DNA of 64,000 nucleotides, from NCBI GenBank assembly GCA_037074615.1, contig CM073518.1, positions 13,220,501-13,284,500 on the forward strand, read 5' to 3'. The position numbers and the translations under genes were made by a program. Source of the stretch: Leucaena leucocephala (Eukaryota > Streptophyta > Magnoliopsida > Fabales > Fabaceae). Shown piece by piece: positions 36,346 to 48,335 of this stretch. Each line of letters begins with the position of its first letter. Position 1 is the first letter of the stretch. The notes under the pieces were generated by a model. It was given only the letters and a program-made list of their open reading frames with translations. It did not search any database and was not told the origin of the DNA.

Positions 36346-38800
36346 GGAGATCTTTGAAATCCCTAAACAGAGATATGCAAAATCTGCTTTATGGTAAATA
36401 AAATCCAAATCTGGGATCTTTCAACGCGATGCGCTTGAAGCACGTCTTCATGACTCCGATGGATCTCATACGACTTCCGTTTCTTAACTTAATGCTGTTT
36501 GGCAAATATCGCCGCAACATTTTAAAAAGAATTTTTAGCTAAATTTTAATTTTAAAAAATTTTAAAATAAATATTTATATTTATAAAAAAATTAAATTAA
36601 ATTATAATTTAAAATTATATTTTTAGATAAATTATTAAAAATATTTTTTAGAATAAAAAGAGTTTATAATTATTTATTTTTTTATTTTTTATTTTTTTTA
36701 CCCTCTTTTCTTCTACTTACTCTTTAACTCTCTATTTCTCTAACTCTGTTAGTTTTGTATTTTTTATCACCGTCAAATTTCTTCTTTGTGCCGTCAAGTT
36801 TTTTCTCTATCGTCATCCTTTCTCAACTCGTTGTCACTGTCGCTCTTGGAAAAAGATGACGCAAAAGATGATGATGAATAAAGATCATCCCAGAAGAATC
36901 AGCAAATGCCGAAAACTAAACTTAAAACCCAAAAAAATCACAGAAATAATAAGTAAAAAGGGACGAATTTATAGCTTAAAAAGTTGTAAAAAACTTTGGG
37001 AGAGATTACAGCTTTTGACGCAGAGGACCGGACGAGAGAAGCAGAAGGTAGTGTGTGCTTTGAAGTTTTGTGGTTGTTAATGATTGGAGAGTCTCGGTGG
37101 TCTGCAATGGAGAGAGAATAGTGGAGAGGGAAAAAAATTGTATAGATAATTAATTTTTTATATCTTATATTTTTATTAATCATATTATTTTTTTAATAAT
37201 AATTATTTAAATATTTATTTATTTAAAATTATTTATTTTTTAAAAAAAAAATTTATAAATTTTTTTTTTAAATATATCAAAATACGCCTTTAACAATAAA
37301 AATCAAGTCACGGTTTCAATCACCTTGCCGTCTCAATCACTTTCTTCCTAACAATACCCCAAGCCTTTCTTCGCCTTTCGCCCTCCTGAGGTTTTTCTTT
37401 TAACTATTTTTTTAAAAAACAAAACCTTAATTGTTTGTTGTTGTCTTGTTGTTGGGATAAAGGAATATTACTGCTGGTCTGCTGGAGAGCTTTTTCTTAA
37501 ACAAATATGGAGAAAAAAATTTTATTTAATAAATCTAAATATAATATAGTTGATCTTAGCCATTAAAAAAAAGATAGTTGATCTTAGATTTATGAAACGT
37601 ATTACGTAGTTGCAATAAGATAGTTAGCTATGATCAAGTGAGGTGATAATAATTGAAGAAAATTAGACTAAAAGCCAATATTAAAGTGGTATATGAGATA
37701 TTGAAAATAATATTTCTAAGTTGAGGAATAAGACTCCAATAATGGAGGGAAAATGTAGGGCGGCAAAAACCCTACTTTGTCTAGGCCCAAAAAAAAATAA
37801 ATCAATCACCATAAATAGGAGATTTTTATCCTTATTGAATCTTGATTCCATGTCACAATTTAAGAAAATCTCTCTTGCATAAATCAAGAAAAGTAAATGT
37901 CATTAATTATTATTTGCTTGCAATCAAAGTCTCCTTTGTGATAAATGACAATGGAAATTCAAATTTTAAAAGAGAGATCTCATTAATGCTAATTGGCATC
38001 CAAATCAAGAAATTATTGTGTGGAGTCATTAAAAAGAAAAATAATGTAAAATGAAAAATACAAAAAATATCTCTTATTTATATTGATTGGTTTCAACTTA
38101 GGAAATGTCATTAAGGAGAAAAAAATTAAAAAAACGAAAATTATAACAACAAAAAGAGAAAAGAAGAGCCAAACCCTAGTGTTGCCCATAAAAAGGAAAG
38201 GATGCAGAGGAGGTATTTTTCTATACAAGAATTCTAGGAGAAGAGAGGTAAGTGAGAAAGGTATAGAGCTTACATATGTATGTGATTGAGGCAAACATAT
38301 GCAAATCTCTAGGCATATCTTCCTTTAATTTTCTTTCATTTAGTTAGACATCCAAGAGTGTCCATAGCCATGTTTGATCCCATTGTTTGCGTTGGATGAA
38401 TGTGTGGTCTTGCTTTGTTTTATTTTTGTTTCTTTCGTTTGGTTTTATTTAGTCTTGCCTTAGTATGATCGCAATATTTTCATCTAATCCTATTGTTTAT
38501 TGGATACAATTGCTCCAATGTGTTGTGCTTCTTACATCTCATCTGACATTGTTTTATTTTGTTTCGTACATCTCATTTCTTATGTTGGAATGATGATTTT
38601 GTCTCGACATGGGTATGATCACAAGCGCTCTTTTTCATCCCTTGACGCTTTTATTTATGCTCTCATATTTCGTTACTCCTTGTATGTTCAACGAGAGTGG
38701 AATAATTATTCAGGAGATAAGATTCGCACAAATAAATGAATTTGTGTAAACTTATTTGTTGGCTTACTACTCTTTTTTTATACTGAAATTTTTAGAAAGG
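36346..38800. other. 5' flank of CLC-f and unassigned intergenic DNA
   Basis: Presumed promoter and 5' UTR of the minus-strand gene next to 36346; no TATA box can be assigned with confidence. Very AT-rich blocks at about 36520-36700 and 37130-37290 flank a less AT-rich core, which could be an old foldback or MULE-type element, but I cannot define ends. From 37690 to 38750 there is no recognisable gene. Confidence 0.35.
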
Positions 38801-38809
38801 AGTTGGACT

Positions 38810-39247
38810 TATTCACAATCCAAAGTGAGGTTTTTGGGCATACCTGGAATCCTCATTTGACTCACTGAATACCCACATGAAACCGGAGCACTTTGGACAG
38901 GCTCACAGTCACATTACACAACAAATGCACCGATAGGAAAATTGAGGGAGAGTGTCAGACTGAGAGAGAGACAGAGCAAAAACCAGAGAGCCAAAAATGC
39001 ACACACCACTGTTTTTGCTTCTGTGCCTTGAATATGTACATGCATGAGTGAAGGGAAGTGGGAACCGAAAACTTCCCTCACTCCCCCACGTTCTCCTCAG
39101 ACAAAACTGGTGGTAACTCCCACTTATATTCATATGGGGTATATTACACATATATACCCCACTCTCTCCCTTATTATCACAATTATCCTAATGTCTATTG
39201 GGTTTGGGTCTAACCCACCAAAGGTGGATCAACCCACTTTCCAACAT
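38810..39247 (-). repeat. LTR fragment of a separate copia-type element (S)
   Basis: Read on the minus strand it starts TGTTGGAAAGTGGG at 39247, preceded by a GAGTGGGAGA purine tract (39248-39262). That is the 3' LTR arrangement seen in T. It contains a TATAAGTGGGAG-like stretch near 39120. The left end is not defined. Confidence 0.55.
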
Positions 39248-39325
39248 CTCCCACTCACATTTGATGGATTAGATATCATGAGTCCAATCTCATTCTCTTC
39301 CTCCTTTCATACTAGGTTCTTTGCA

Positions 39326-39409
39326 GTGACCCGCTATGAGAGAGCTGCATGGGTTAAGTCATAAGCTTCTCTCATATACAAGCCATGTCACTATGCCCTT
39401 TGATCTGAG
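39326..39409 (+). repeat. Left part of old copia LTR U (target of T)
   Basis: Matches the LTR of T in reverse orientation, from the 'gacccgctatgagagagctg' stretch to the insertion point. The first roughly 220 bp of U are missing at its left end. It continues at 48336 after T. Confidence 0.8.
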
Positions 39410-41275
39410 TGAAGGGAATTGGAAGACACGCAGCGGAAATTAACTTTAAAATTTTTTTCCATTCCCAGCCAGGATCTACCGAATGTGTTTAAGTCAAGGA
39501 GAAAGAAGTGTTACCTTCGGTTTCAAGCTTTGGTCGCGACCTCAGTGTCCACTAGTCGCGACTCTTCGCCTCTGGAACATTTTAGTCGCGACCTCCTCTG
39601 CTTCTCGTCGCGACCTGAAGTCTCTGGAGTTTTTAGTCGCGACCTCGTCAGCTTCAAGTCGCGACCTGCCTCTTCTTTTCGGATTTCTGACGTTCAGATG
39701 CCCGTATGGTCGCGACCTCAGCGTGTTCTGGTCGCGACCTTTCTTCGTGTCTGGTCGTATCGTAGAAGTCGACAGCTCAGATCGGCTTCCTCTACCGGTA
39801 TCCACACGAACAGCATTCCAATCGCGAACGACGTGCTAGCGCCTCTTGTCCCTCTAGGGCTTTCTAGAGATTCCATCCTCACCGTCTCTATCTCGGCAGT
39901 TTCTTATGTGCAAACCTTTTGCACTCTCCCCGCCCCCTCTTCTCACGTCTGAATGTGTGTGTAGAGATGTCTTGTGTGTAGAACCCTAGCTCCTAATGTC
40001 AAATATATAGGAAGCTATCGGGCTTCTAATAGGGCCGGGCTTCAGAATTAATCTTATATTAATTCTGAATTAATACAATATCATATATTGCATAATTTAA
40101 TAAGAAACTGATTAAATAAATATGGTTTATATTAAATCCGTCCCACAGATTTAATTCACCTATTTATTTAATTTAAAATAAAGATAAGACAGAATTATAT
40201 TTGATTTATTCTCATAAATCAAATTTGAGATATCTTATCAATTTGAATTTCAAATTCAAATAGATCATATCCATTTAAATTCAAATTCAAAAATGATAGA
40301 GATTTAATTTATCCTTATAAATTAAATCTTACAAATATCTCTTATATTATTTATATAATATATATATATATAAACTAATTTATATATATATATAAAATAT
40401 ATATCCACCCTAGATTATTCATTGAATCTAGACATCTCTTAGATTCAATGAATCTGGACATCATAGCTCCCATTGGGCTGTTTTGTGTGCGACCCTGTAG
40501 GCCCATATGAAGTTGGCAGTGGCCCAGTTACTATACTGACCCACAAGTCGTAAGCGGTCTCTAGCAAGGCATTACGACTACCCAAAACATATGAGGATCG
40601 ATAAACGATGTAACCTTTCATACAACCATATCACGTCCCTTTTGTCACACGATATTTCGGTCAAGGATGAGGCATGGTGAACGTCATCCTCCTGTTCCTG
40701 ACCGTTACTTTCTCGATCCCTGAGTAGTCTGAATGTGGAAATGGAACTACCCTTCCATTCCAGTATGGCCATACATTTCTCAGACTCACTCATCGAGGGG
40801 CCCAGTAATATCTCTCTACGAATGTGAGGGACAAATTCCATCTTGACCATTCACATTCCTCCGCATGAAAAACCACTAAGCCCGAGCATAGCCTTTATGA
40901 TCACTCGGTCAAAAGTGACTTTTGACTAGGTCAAAGCTGAGCGTTTGTCATGTAGGAATCCATGATGATCTCAGGTCAAAGGGCATAGTGACATGGCTTG
41001 TATATGAGAGGAGTTTATGACTTGACCCATGCAGCTCTCTCATAGCGGGTCGGTCCAACACCCTGTACTCTTACATGTGCTTATGACTTTGATTTATATC
41101 TCTATATATCTTCAAAGTCATACTGGTCTTATTTCATCTCTGCTCCCACATAGATGACCGACCAGGGACATTTAGGATAAGATCATGAGTTATCCAAGGA
41201 TGGTCATCACAGTAAACATGCAAATAATGTGATAACCTGATACAATGATTGGCCCCTAGGGCACAATTTCCAACA
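39410..41275 (-). repeat. 3' LTR of T
   Basis: 1866 bp. Palindrome array at 39533, 39555, 39585, 39607, 39636, 39658, 39709 and 39731 (22, 30, 22, 29, 22, 51, 22). An AT-dinucleotide stretch is at about 40345-40400. Short open frames inside (for example the 177- and 90-codon ones, repeated in the other LTR) are repeat shadows. Confidence 0.95.
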
Positions 41276-41290
41276 TCCTCCCACTTGCAC
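41276..41290 (-). other. Polypurine tract of T
   Basis: Minus strand GTGCAAGTGGGAGGA directly before the 3' LTR start TGTTGG; primes plus-strand DNA synthesis. Confidence 0.8.
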
Positions 41291-41318
41291 TAGGAACAAT
41301 CATTAATTTGTCTCAATC

Positions 41319-44300
41319 CTATTGACCTAACATGACGCTCATGTTTTGCCTGGACAAGCGGTTTAGAGGATCAGCATCATTGTCTTCTCTTGCTACCTTG
41401 CATATTTTTATATCACCTCTATCATTGATTTCTCTGATGAGATGAAATCGCCTGAGTATATGCTTGGTCCCTTGATGTGACCAAGGCTCTTTGGCCTGTG
41501 CAATGTCACTACTATTGTCACAGAACAAAGTTATTGGATCTGAGATGGTCGATACCACCCCTAGTTCAGTAATGAACTTCCTGATCCAAACAGCCTCCTT
41601 AGCTGCATCAGATGCTGCTATGTACTCAGCTTCCATTGCAGAATCTGCTACAGTGCTCTGCTTAGAGCTCTTCCAGCTTACTGCTCCATTATTCAGGAGG
41701 AATATGTATCCAGATTGCGATTTCTGGTCATCCTGGTCAGTTTGGAAACTTGCATCTGTGTAACCAGTTACATAGAGCTCGTCTTCCAATCCACCATAGA
41801 CCAAGAATAAGTCCTTAGTCCTTCTTAAGTACTTAAGGATATTCTTGACAGCAGTCCAATAGCCCTCACCAGGGTCCTGTTGATATCTGCTAGTCATACT
41901 TAAGGCAAACGAGACATCTGGCCGAGTACATAACATGACGTACATGATAGATCCTATGGCCGAGGCATATGGAATCTTACTCATGCGACCTCGCTGATCT
42001 GGTGTACTAGGACACAAATCCTTGCTGAGGTGAATACCATGAGACATGGGTATGAAACCCCTTTTTGATTCCTGCATACTGAACCTATGCAGTATCTTGT
42101 CTATATATGTGCTCTGACTCAGTCCTAGAAGCCTTTTAGATCTATCTCTATAGATCCTAATTCCTAGGATGTAGGTGGCTTCACCCAAGTCTTTCATCGA
42201 GAAAGATTTTCCTAACCAAGACTTGACAATCTGCAAGGTAGGAATGTCATTCCCAATGAGTAGGATGTCATCGACATAGAGTACCAAAAATACAACTGTG
42301 CTCCCACTAACCTTTTTGTACACACAAGGTTCATCAATGTTTTGAAGAAATCCAAACTCTTTGACTACTTCATCAAAACGATGATTCCAACTCCGAGATG
42401 CTTGCTTCAGTCCATAAATGGACCTTTGAAGCTTGCACACCTTACCAGAGTCCTCAGAACGCACAAAACCTTCAGGTTGTGTCATGTACACATCCTCAAT
42501 GAGCTTTCCATTAAGGAAGGTTGTCTTGCCGTCCATCTGCCATATTTCATAGTCATAATATGCTGCAATGGCAAGGAGGATTCTGATTGATTTGGCCATT
42601 GCAACTGGGGAAAAGGTCTCATCATAGTCCACACCATGAGTTTGAGTAAATCCTTTTGCAACCAGTCGTGCCTTGAAGACATTTACATTGCCATCCATGT
42701 CAGTTTTCTCTTTAAAAACCCACTTGCACCCGACGGTTTTTACACCTTCAGGCGGGTCGATTAAGGTCCATACCTTATTGTCGTACATGGATTGCATCTC
42801 AGACTTCATGGCATTAAGCCATTTTTCAGAGTTTGGTCCCACTATAGCTTCTTGATAGGTAGTGGGCTCATTATGCTCAATGAGCAACACATCACGACTA
42901 TCAGAAATCAGAAATCCATATCTCTGAGGCTGAAGTCGTGCCCTATTAGATCGCCTTGGGCCTTGCGTGACTTGAGGAGTCTCAACAACTTCTTGTGAGT
43001 CTTCTCTACTTTCCATCTCTTGTTCTGTGGCGTCTTGTGGCTCTCGAACTTCTTCGAGGTGTACCTTGCTCCCAGTGGTTCTTTTAGAGATAAATTCTCG
43101 TTCTAGAAAGATACCATTTCTGACAACAAACACTTTGTTATCAGTGGGGTTGTAGACATAATATCCCTTGGTTTCCTTAGGATATCCCACAAAAAGGCAC
43201 TTTGAAGATTTGGGCGCTAACTTATCTGAGGCTTGTTGCTTAACATAGACCTCACATCCCCAAATCTTGAGAAAAGACAAACTAGGTTTCCTCCCAGTCC
43301 ATATCTCATACGGAGTCTTTTCAACTGCCTTAGATGGAACACGATTCAGTGTGAACGCAGCTGTCTCTAGGGCGTGGCCCCAAAAGGATGGTGGAAGATC
43401 TGTTCGACTCATCATGGATCGAACCATATCCAATAGTGTTCGATTCCTCCGTTCAGAAACCCCATTCCATTGTGGTGTTCTTGGAGGAGTCAATTGTGAG
43501 ACTATTCCACAATTCCTAAGATGATCGATAAACTCTTTGCTCAAATATTCACCACCTCGATCAGATCGAAGGGCTTTAATTGTTTTACCAAGCTGGTTTT
43601 GTACTTCATTTTGAAATATCTTGAACATTTCAAAAGATTCGGATTTATGTTTCATTAGATAGACGTAGCCATATCTACTGAAATCATCTATGAATGTAAT
43701 GAAGTACGAATAACCTCTTCTGGCATTTGTATTCATCGGTCCACACACATCTGTATGTATGAGGCCCAACAAATCAGTGGCCCTCTCACTGTGCCCAGTG
43801 AAAGGCGACTTTGTCATCTTTCCTAACAAACAAGATTCGCAAGTATCATATGATTCAAAATCAAATGAGTTGAGAAATCCATCTTGATGGAGTTTAGAAA
43901 TGCGTTTCTCATTTATGTGGCCTAGACGACAGTGCCAGAGGTACGTCGGATTCAAATCATTTGGTTTGATCCTTTTGGCGGTTATGTTATAGATATTTCC
44001 ATGATTGGGTTGTTCCAAGTTTAATATGTAATGATCAACATGCAAATCACCATGAGCATAGAAAATATCATTACGATAAATGGAACATTTACCATTCCCA
44101 GAAATGGAAGTGTAACCTTCCTTATCCAAATAAGAAAGAGAAACAATGTTACTACTCAAAGCAGGAACATAATAGCAATTGTTCAAAACTAACAAAAGCC
44201 CAGTGGGCAGAACTAATTCATAAGTGCCTACAGCTAGAGCAGCAACCTTTGCTCTGTTTCCAACTCGTAGGTCAACTTCGCCCTTCTTCAGCTTTCTACT

Positions 44301-45268
44301 GTCCTTTAGGCCCTGCACATTTGTACAAATGTGAGAACCACATGCAGTATCTAATACCCATGTAGTGGAAGTAGAAAGATGAATGTCTATAACATAAATA
44401 CCTGAAGCGATAGCCCCGCTATCCTTCTTGTTCTTTTTCAGATCTTCAAGGTAGAGTTTGCAATTCCTCTTCCAATGACCCGGTTCATTGCAGAAGAAGC
44501 AAACTCCTTCCTTTGGAGGCTTTGCCTTCTTTGGTGCAGGCTTGGTTTCGGGCTTGCCTGACTCTTTGGTCTTACCAGATGAGCCATGACCCTTCCCCTT
44601 GCCCTTGCCTTTCTTTTTCATACCCTTTCCTTCCTGAACCATCAAAATAGTACTGGGCTTTTTCTTAACGGTCGGCTCAGCAGTTTTAAGCATCCCATGC
44701 AGTTCAGAAATAGATTTCTCCATGTTGTTCATGTTGTAATTCATGACAAACTGGTCATAACTTTCTGGGAGTGAGTTCAAGATCAAATATGTAGCTAACT
44801 CCTGACTTATGGGAAATCCAAGCCTCTCAAGGTGATCTATGTACCCTTTCATCTTTAAGACATGAGTACTCACTGATGCACCTTCAGCCATCCTGCAGGA
44901 ATGTAAGGCCTTAGTGGTCTCATACCTCTCTTGCCTTGCCTGTTGCTGGAACATTTCCTTAAGATGCACAATCATCTCTTAAGCCTCCATGTGTTCCAAA
45001 TCTCTTTGGAGCTCCGGAACCATGGTGGCAAGCATCAAGCATCCCACATCAACAGAGTCTTCCTTATGCTTCGCATAAGAATCTTTCTGAGCTCTAGGAG
45101 CATTGGCTGCTGGCTCCTCAGGAATGGGTTGATCTATGACATATACCTTTCTTTCCTGCTTGAGAACAATTCTCAAGTTCCTGAACAGTCAAGAAAGTTT
45201 GTCCCATTGAGCTTGTCCTTCTCAAGGACAGATCGCAACGATAATGTAGCAGTATTACTAGTCGTCAT
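41319..45268 (-). pseudogene. Nearly intact copia gag-pol of T
   Basis: Single gag-pol frame starting at the ATG at 45268. Two lesions sit in gag: a one-base deletion near 45185 and an in-frame stop at 44976-44978. From the Met at 44975 the frame is open for 1218 codons. In order: rest of gag (UBN2-like), a basic Lys/Gly run (about 116-155), zinc knuckle CFFCNEPGHWKRNC (159-172), and protease with WVLDTACGSH (DTA where DSG/DTG is usual). The integrase follows with a CRLGHINEKRISKLH...CESCLLGK zinc region, HTDVCGP, SDRGGEYLS and GVSERRNRTLL. Reverse transcriptase has IWQMDGKTTFLNGKL and YVDDILLIGND. RNase H runs to the end. Pol looks enzymatically complete; gag is broken, so this copy probably needs help from another. 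Confidence 0.93.
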
Positions 45269-46460
45269 GATTCTATAATTAAAATATGCAAGCGAATTAG
45301 CAATCTCCCACTGAATAAAACAACCCTCAATGTAATAATTAGTGGGATAAGATCCATATTTGGCTTAAACTTGAGTCCGCTTTGGCTGGACGCTCAACTT
45401 TAAGTTATTTAGGTAGGTAACAACTTTACCAATTACATCAAATGTAATTCTTAGATATTTATGGGATTCAATCATCATATGATCCGGCATGTTTTAATCC
45501 CATCTAATGCCTTGAGACCCAAAACCGTTTTGATAATCTCAATTAAGTCAAACAATAACAAACATAAGAGTAGCACCATTACTCTTGCTTATCTCCCCAA
45601 GATAACTCAAATGCACCCACTTTGGTGGACCTACAAATGAGCGATCGAGGTTTTGACAAGTGTTCATTAATTGACGGCATATGACTTAAGATTTCTTTTA
45701 GAGGGTTTAATTAATTATCTGGTTTATAAGATGCATGTATCGCGGTTGTATCTCATACAAGTATTATGCATATAAAACATACATGCAGTGATCTAATCAA
45801 AAGATGCATAATCTTAAACGTGATACAATATGGCTCACATATCCTAAGTCCCCTCAAGCCAATGAGAGGAGCTCTTTAATTAGAATAGGAAAAGTACATA
45901 AGGAAACCTCGTTTTAACATTCGAGGGGAGTGAGATGAGAAGAGAATGTACAACGAGAGTCATTAGAGGAAGGCACGACACGCAGGCCGTATTTAGAAAA
46001 ATTACAACACTTGTAATCTAGAGCCATATTGTTCACCATACCCAAACATTCAAGAATCAAAATTCATACTATTTGAAGGGCAATAAATGTTTCAAAACAT
46101 TCATATATCAGGAAAGTCAATACATATTACGATTATGTTGCGCTACGATTAAATAGCCACGGCGGTCCCGCTAGCCGGTTAGCGGGCGGGGTGTGGGGCA
46201 GCGCCCCAATAGAATTTTTTTTTTGATAAATAATCAAGAATCTTAATTCTTTTTCCTTAGACCCCATCAATATTAATTGATCAAATCAATTGATATACAC
46301 CACCGATTTCAGTTTCCTTTTAGATTCCGTATATGTCATACATAAACAGATTCCATATATGTCATACATATCACGCATGTTATCATATAATCAGCTAAGA
46401 AGTCTAACATACATCACATGTATCAACAATCAAACCTAACTTAAACACAAAACGGCATAT
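45269..46460 (-). other. Leader of T with conserved GC-rich hairpins
   Basis: Untranslated DNA between primer site and gag, collinear with 8113-9141 in element D. On the minus strand 46165-46208 can form GGGGC-GCT-GCCCC and CCGCTA-N6-TAGCGG stems. No open frame of note. Confidence 0.75.
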
Positions 46461-46471
46461 CTCTGATACCA
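46461..46471 (-). other. Primer binding site of T
   Basis: Minus strand TGGTATCAGAG, one base from the LTR end; initiator tRNA-Met type. Confidence 0.9.
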
Positions 46472-46472
46472 C

Positions 46473-48330
46473 TGAAGGGAATTGGAAGACACGCAGCGGA
46501 AATTAACTTTAAAATTTTTTTCCATTCCCAGCCAGGATCTACCGAATGTGTTTAAGTCAAGGAGAAAGAAGTGTTACCTTCGGTTTCAATCTTTGGTCGC
46601 GACCTCAGTGTCCACTAGTCGCGACTCTTCGCCTCTGGAACATTTTAGTCGCGACCTCCTCTGCTTCTCGTCGCGACCTGAAGTCTCTGGAGTTTTTAGT
46701 CGCGACCTCGTCAGCTTCAAGTCGCGACCTGCCTCTTCTTTTCGGATTTCTGACGTTCAGATGCCCGTATGGTCGCGACCTCAGCGTGTTCTAGTCGCGA
46801 CCTTTCTTCGTGTCTGGTCGTATCGTAGAAGTCGACAGCTCAGATCGGCTTCCTCTACCGGTATCCACACGAACAGCATTCCAATCGCGAACGACGTGCT
46901 AGCACCTCTTGTCCCTCTAGGGCTTTCTAGAGATTCCATCCTCACCGTCTCTATCTCGGCAGTTTCTTATGTGCAAACCTTTTGCACTCTCCCCGCCCCC
47001 TCTTCTCACGTCTGAATGTGTGTGTAGAGATGTCTTGTGTGTAGAACCCTAGCTCCTAATGTCAAATATATAGGAAGCTATCGGGCTTCTAATAGGGCCG
47101 GGCTTCAGAATTAATCTTATATTAATTCTGAATTAATACAATATCATATATTGCATAATTTAATAAGAAACTGATTAAATAAATATGGTTTATATTAAAT
47201 CCGTCCCACAGATTTAATTCACCTATTTATTTAATTTAAAATAAAGATAAGACAGAATTACATTTGATTTATTCTCATAAATCAAATTTGAGATATCTTA
47301 TCAATTTAAATTTCAAATTCAAATAGATCATATCAATTTAAATTCAAATTTAAAAGTGATAGAGATTTAATTTATCTTTATAAATTAAATCTTGCAAATA
47401 TCTCTTATATTCTATATAATATATATATACGAATTTATATATATATAAAATATATATATCCACCCTAGATTATTCATTGAATCTAGACATCTCTTAGATT
47501 CAATGAATCTGGACATCATAGCTCCCATTGGGCTGTTTTGTGTGCGACCCTGTAGGCCCATATGAAGTTGGCAGTGGCCCAGTTACTATACTGACCCACA
47601 AGTCGTAAGCGGTCTCTAGCAAGGCATTACGACTACCCAAAACATATGAGGATCGATAAACGATGTAACCTTTCATACAACCATATCACGTCCCTTTTGT
47701 CACACGATATTTCGGTCAAGGATGAGGCATGGTGAACGTCATCCTCCTGTTCCTGACCGTTACTTTCTCGATCCCTGAGTAGTCTGAATGTGGAAATGGA
47801 ACTACCCTTCCATTCCAGTATGGCCATACATTTCTCAGACTCACTCATCGAGGGGCCCAGTAATATCTCTCTACGAATGTGAGGGACAAATTCCATCTTG
47901 ACCATTCACATTCCTCCGCATGAAAAACCACTAAGCCCGAGCATAGCCTTTATGATCACTCGGTCAAAAGTGACTTTTGACTAGGTCAAAGCTGAGCGTT
48001 TGTCATGTAGGAATCCATGATGATCTCAGGTCAAAGGGCATAGTGACATGGCTTGTATATGAGAGGAGTTTATGACTTGACCCATGCAGCTCTCTCATAG
48101 CGGGTCGGTCCAACACCCTGTACTCTTACATGTGCTTATGACTTTGATTTATATCTCTATATATCTTCAAAGTCATACTGGTCTTATTTCATCTCTGCTC
48201 CCACATAGATGACCGACCAGGGACATTTAGGATAAGATCATGAGTTATCCAAGGATGGTCATCACAGTAAACATGCAAATAATGTGATAACCTGATACAA
48301 TGATTGGCCCCTAGGGCACAATTTCCAACA
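46473..48330 (-). repeat. 5' LTR of T
   Basis: 1858 bp. The palindrome array (46596-46801) repeats the pattern of the 3' LTR. The tract 47261-47455 differs from the 3' LTR but matches the neighbouring old LTR U, which suggests gene conversion. Confidence 0.95.
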
Positions 48331-48335
48331 CTGAG

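Larger units (their letters stand above)
39410..48330 (-). mobile_element. Full-length Ty1/copia element T, TSD CTGAG
   Basis: 8921-bp element on the minus strand. 3' LTR 39410-41275 and 5' LTR 46473-48330 have TGTTGGAAATTG...CCCTTCA ends. CTGAG direct repeats lie at 39405-39409 and 48331-48335. The primer site is at 46461-46471 and the polypurine tract at 41276-41290. Internal gag-pol is nearly intact. The two LTRs agree except for three scattered substitutions and one diverged tract (47261-47455), so the insertion is recent. The target was an older LTR (U) of the same family in opposite orientation. Confidence 0.97.

Noticed and set aside
36406..36408. Upstream in-frame ATG as the CLC-f start
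   Set aside because: It would add 21 residues with no family match; the ATG at 36343-36345 begins the sequence that resembles the CLC-f N-terminus.
36538..37290. AT-rich arms around a core upstream of CLC-f as a foldback or MULE element
   Set aside because: Arms are low-complexity A/T; I could not find defined inverted ends or a 9-10 bp target duplication.
39533..39738. CAMTA-type CGCG box (VCGCGB) cluster
   Set aside because: GTCGCGAC has T before CGCG, which does not fit V; the strict paired spacing is also not explained by that factor alone.
39419..39952. 177-codon open frame at the LTR end, repeated at 46482-47015
   Set aside because: It is created by the repeat: the frame reads through the GTCGCGAC array (SRD / SRP repeats), and its copies in D, U and W are broken. 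No coding signature.
40578..40850. 90-codon minus-strand frame, identical at 47633-47905
   Set aside because: Lies wholly inside both LTRs of T and has no known domain; identical only because the LTRs are.
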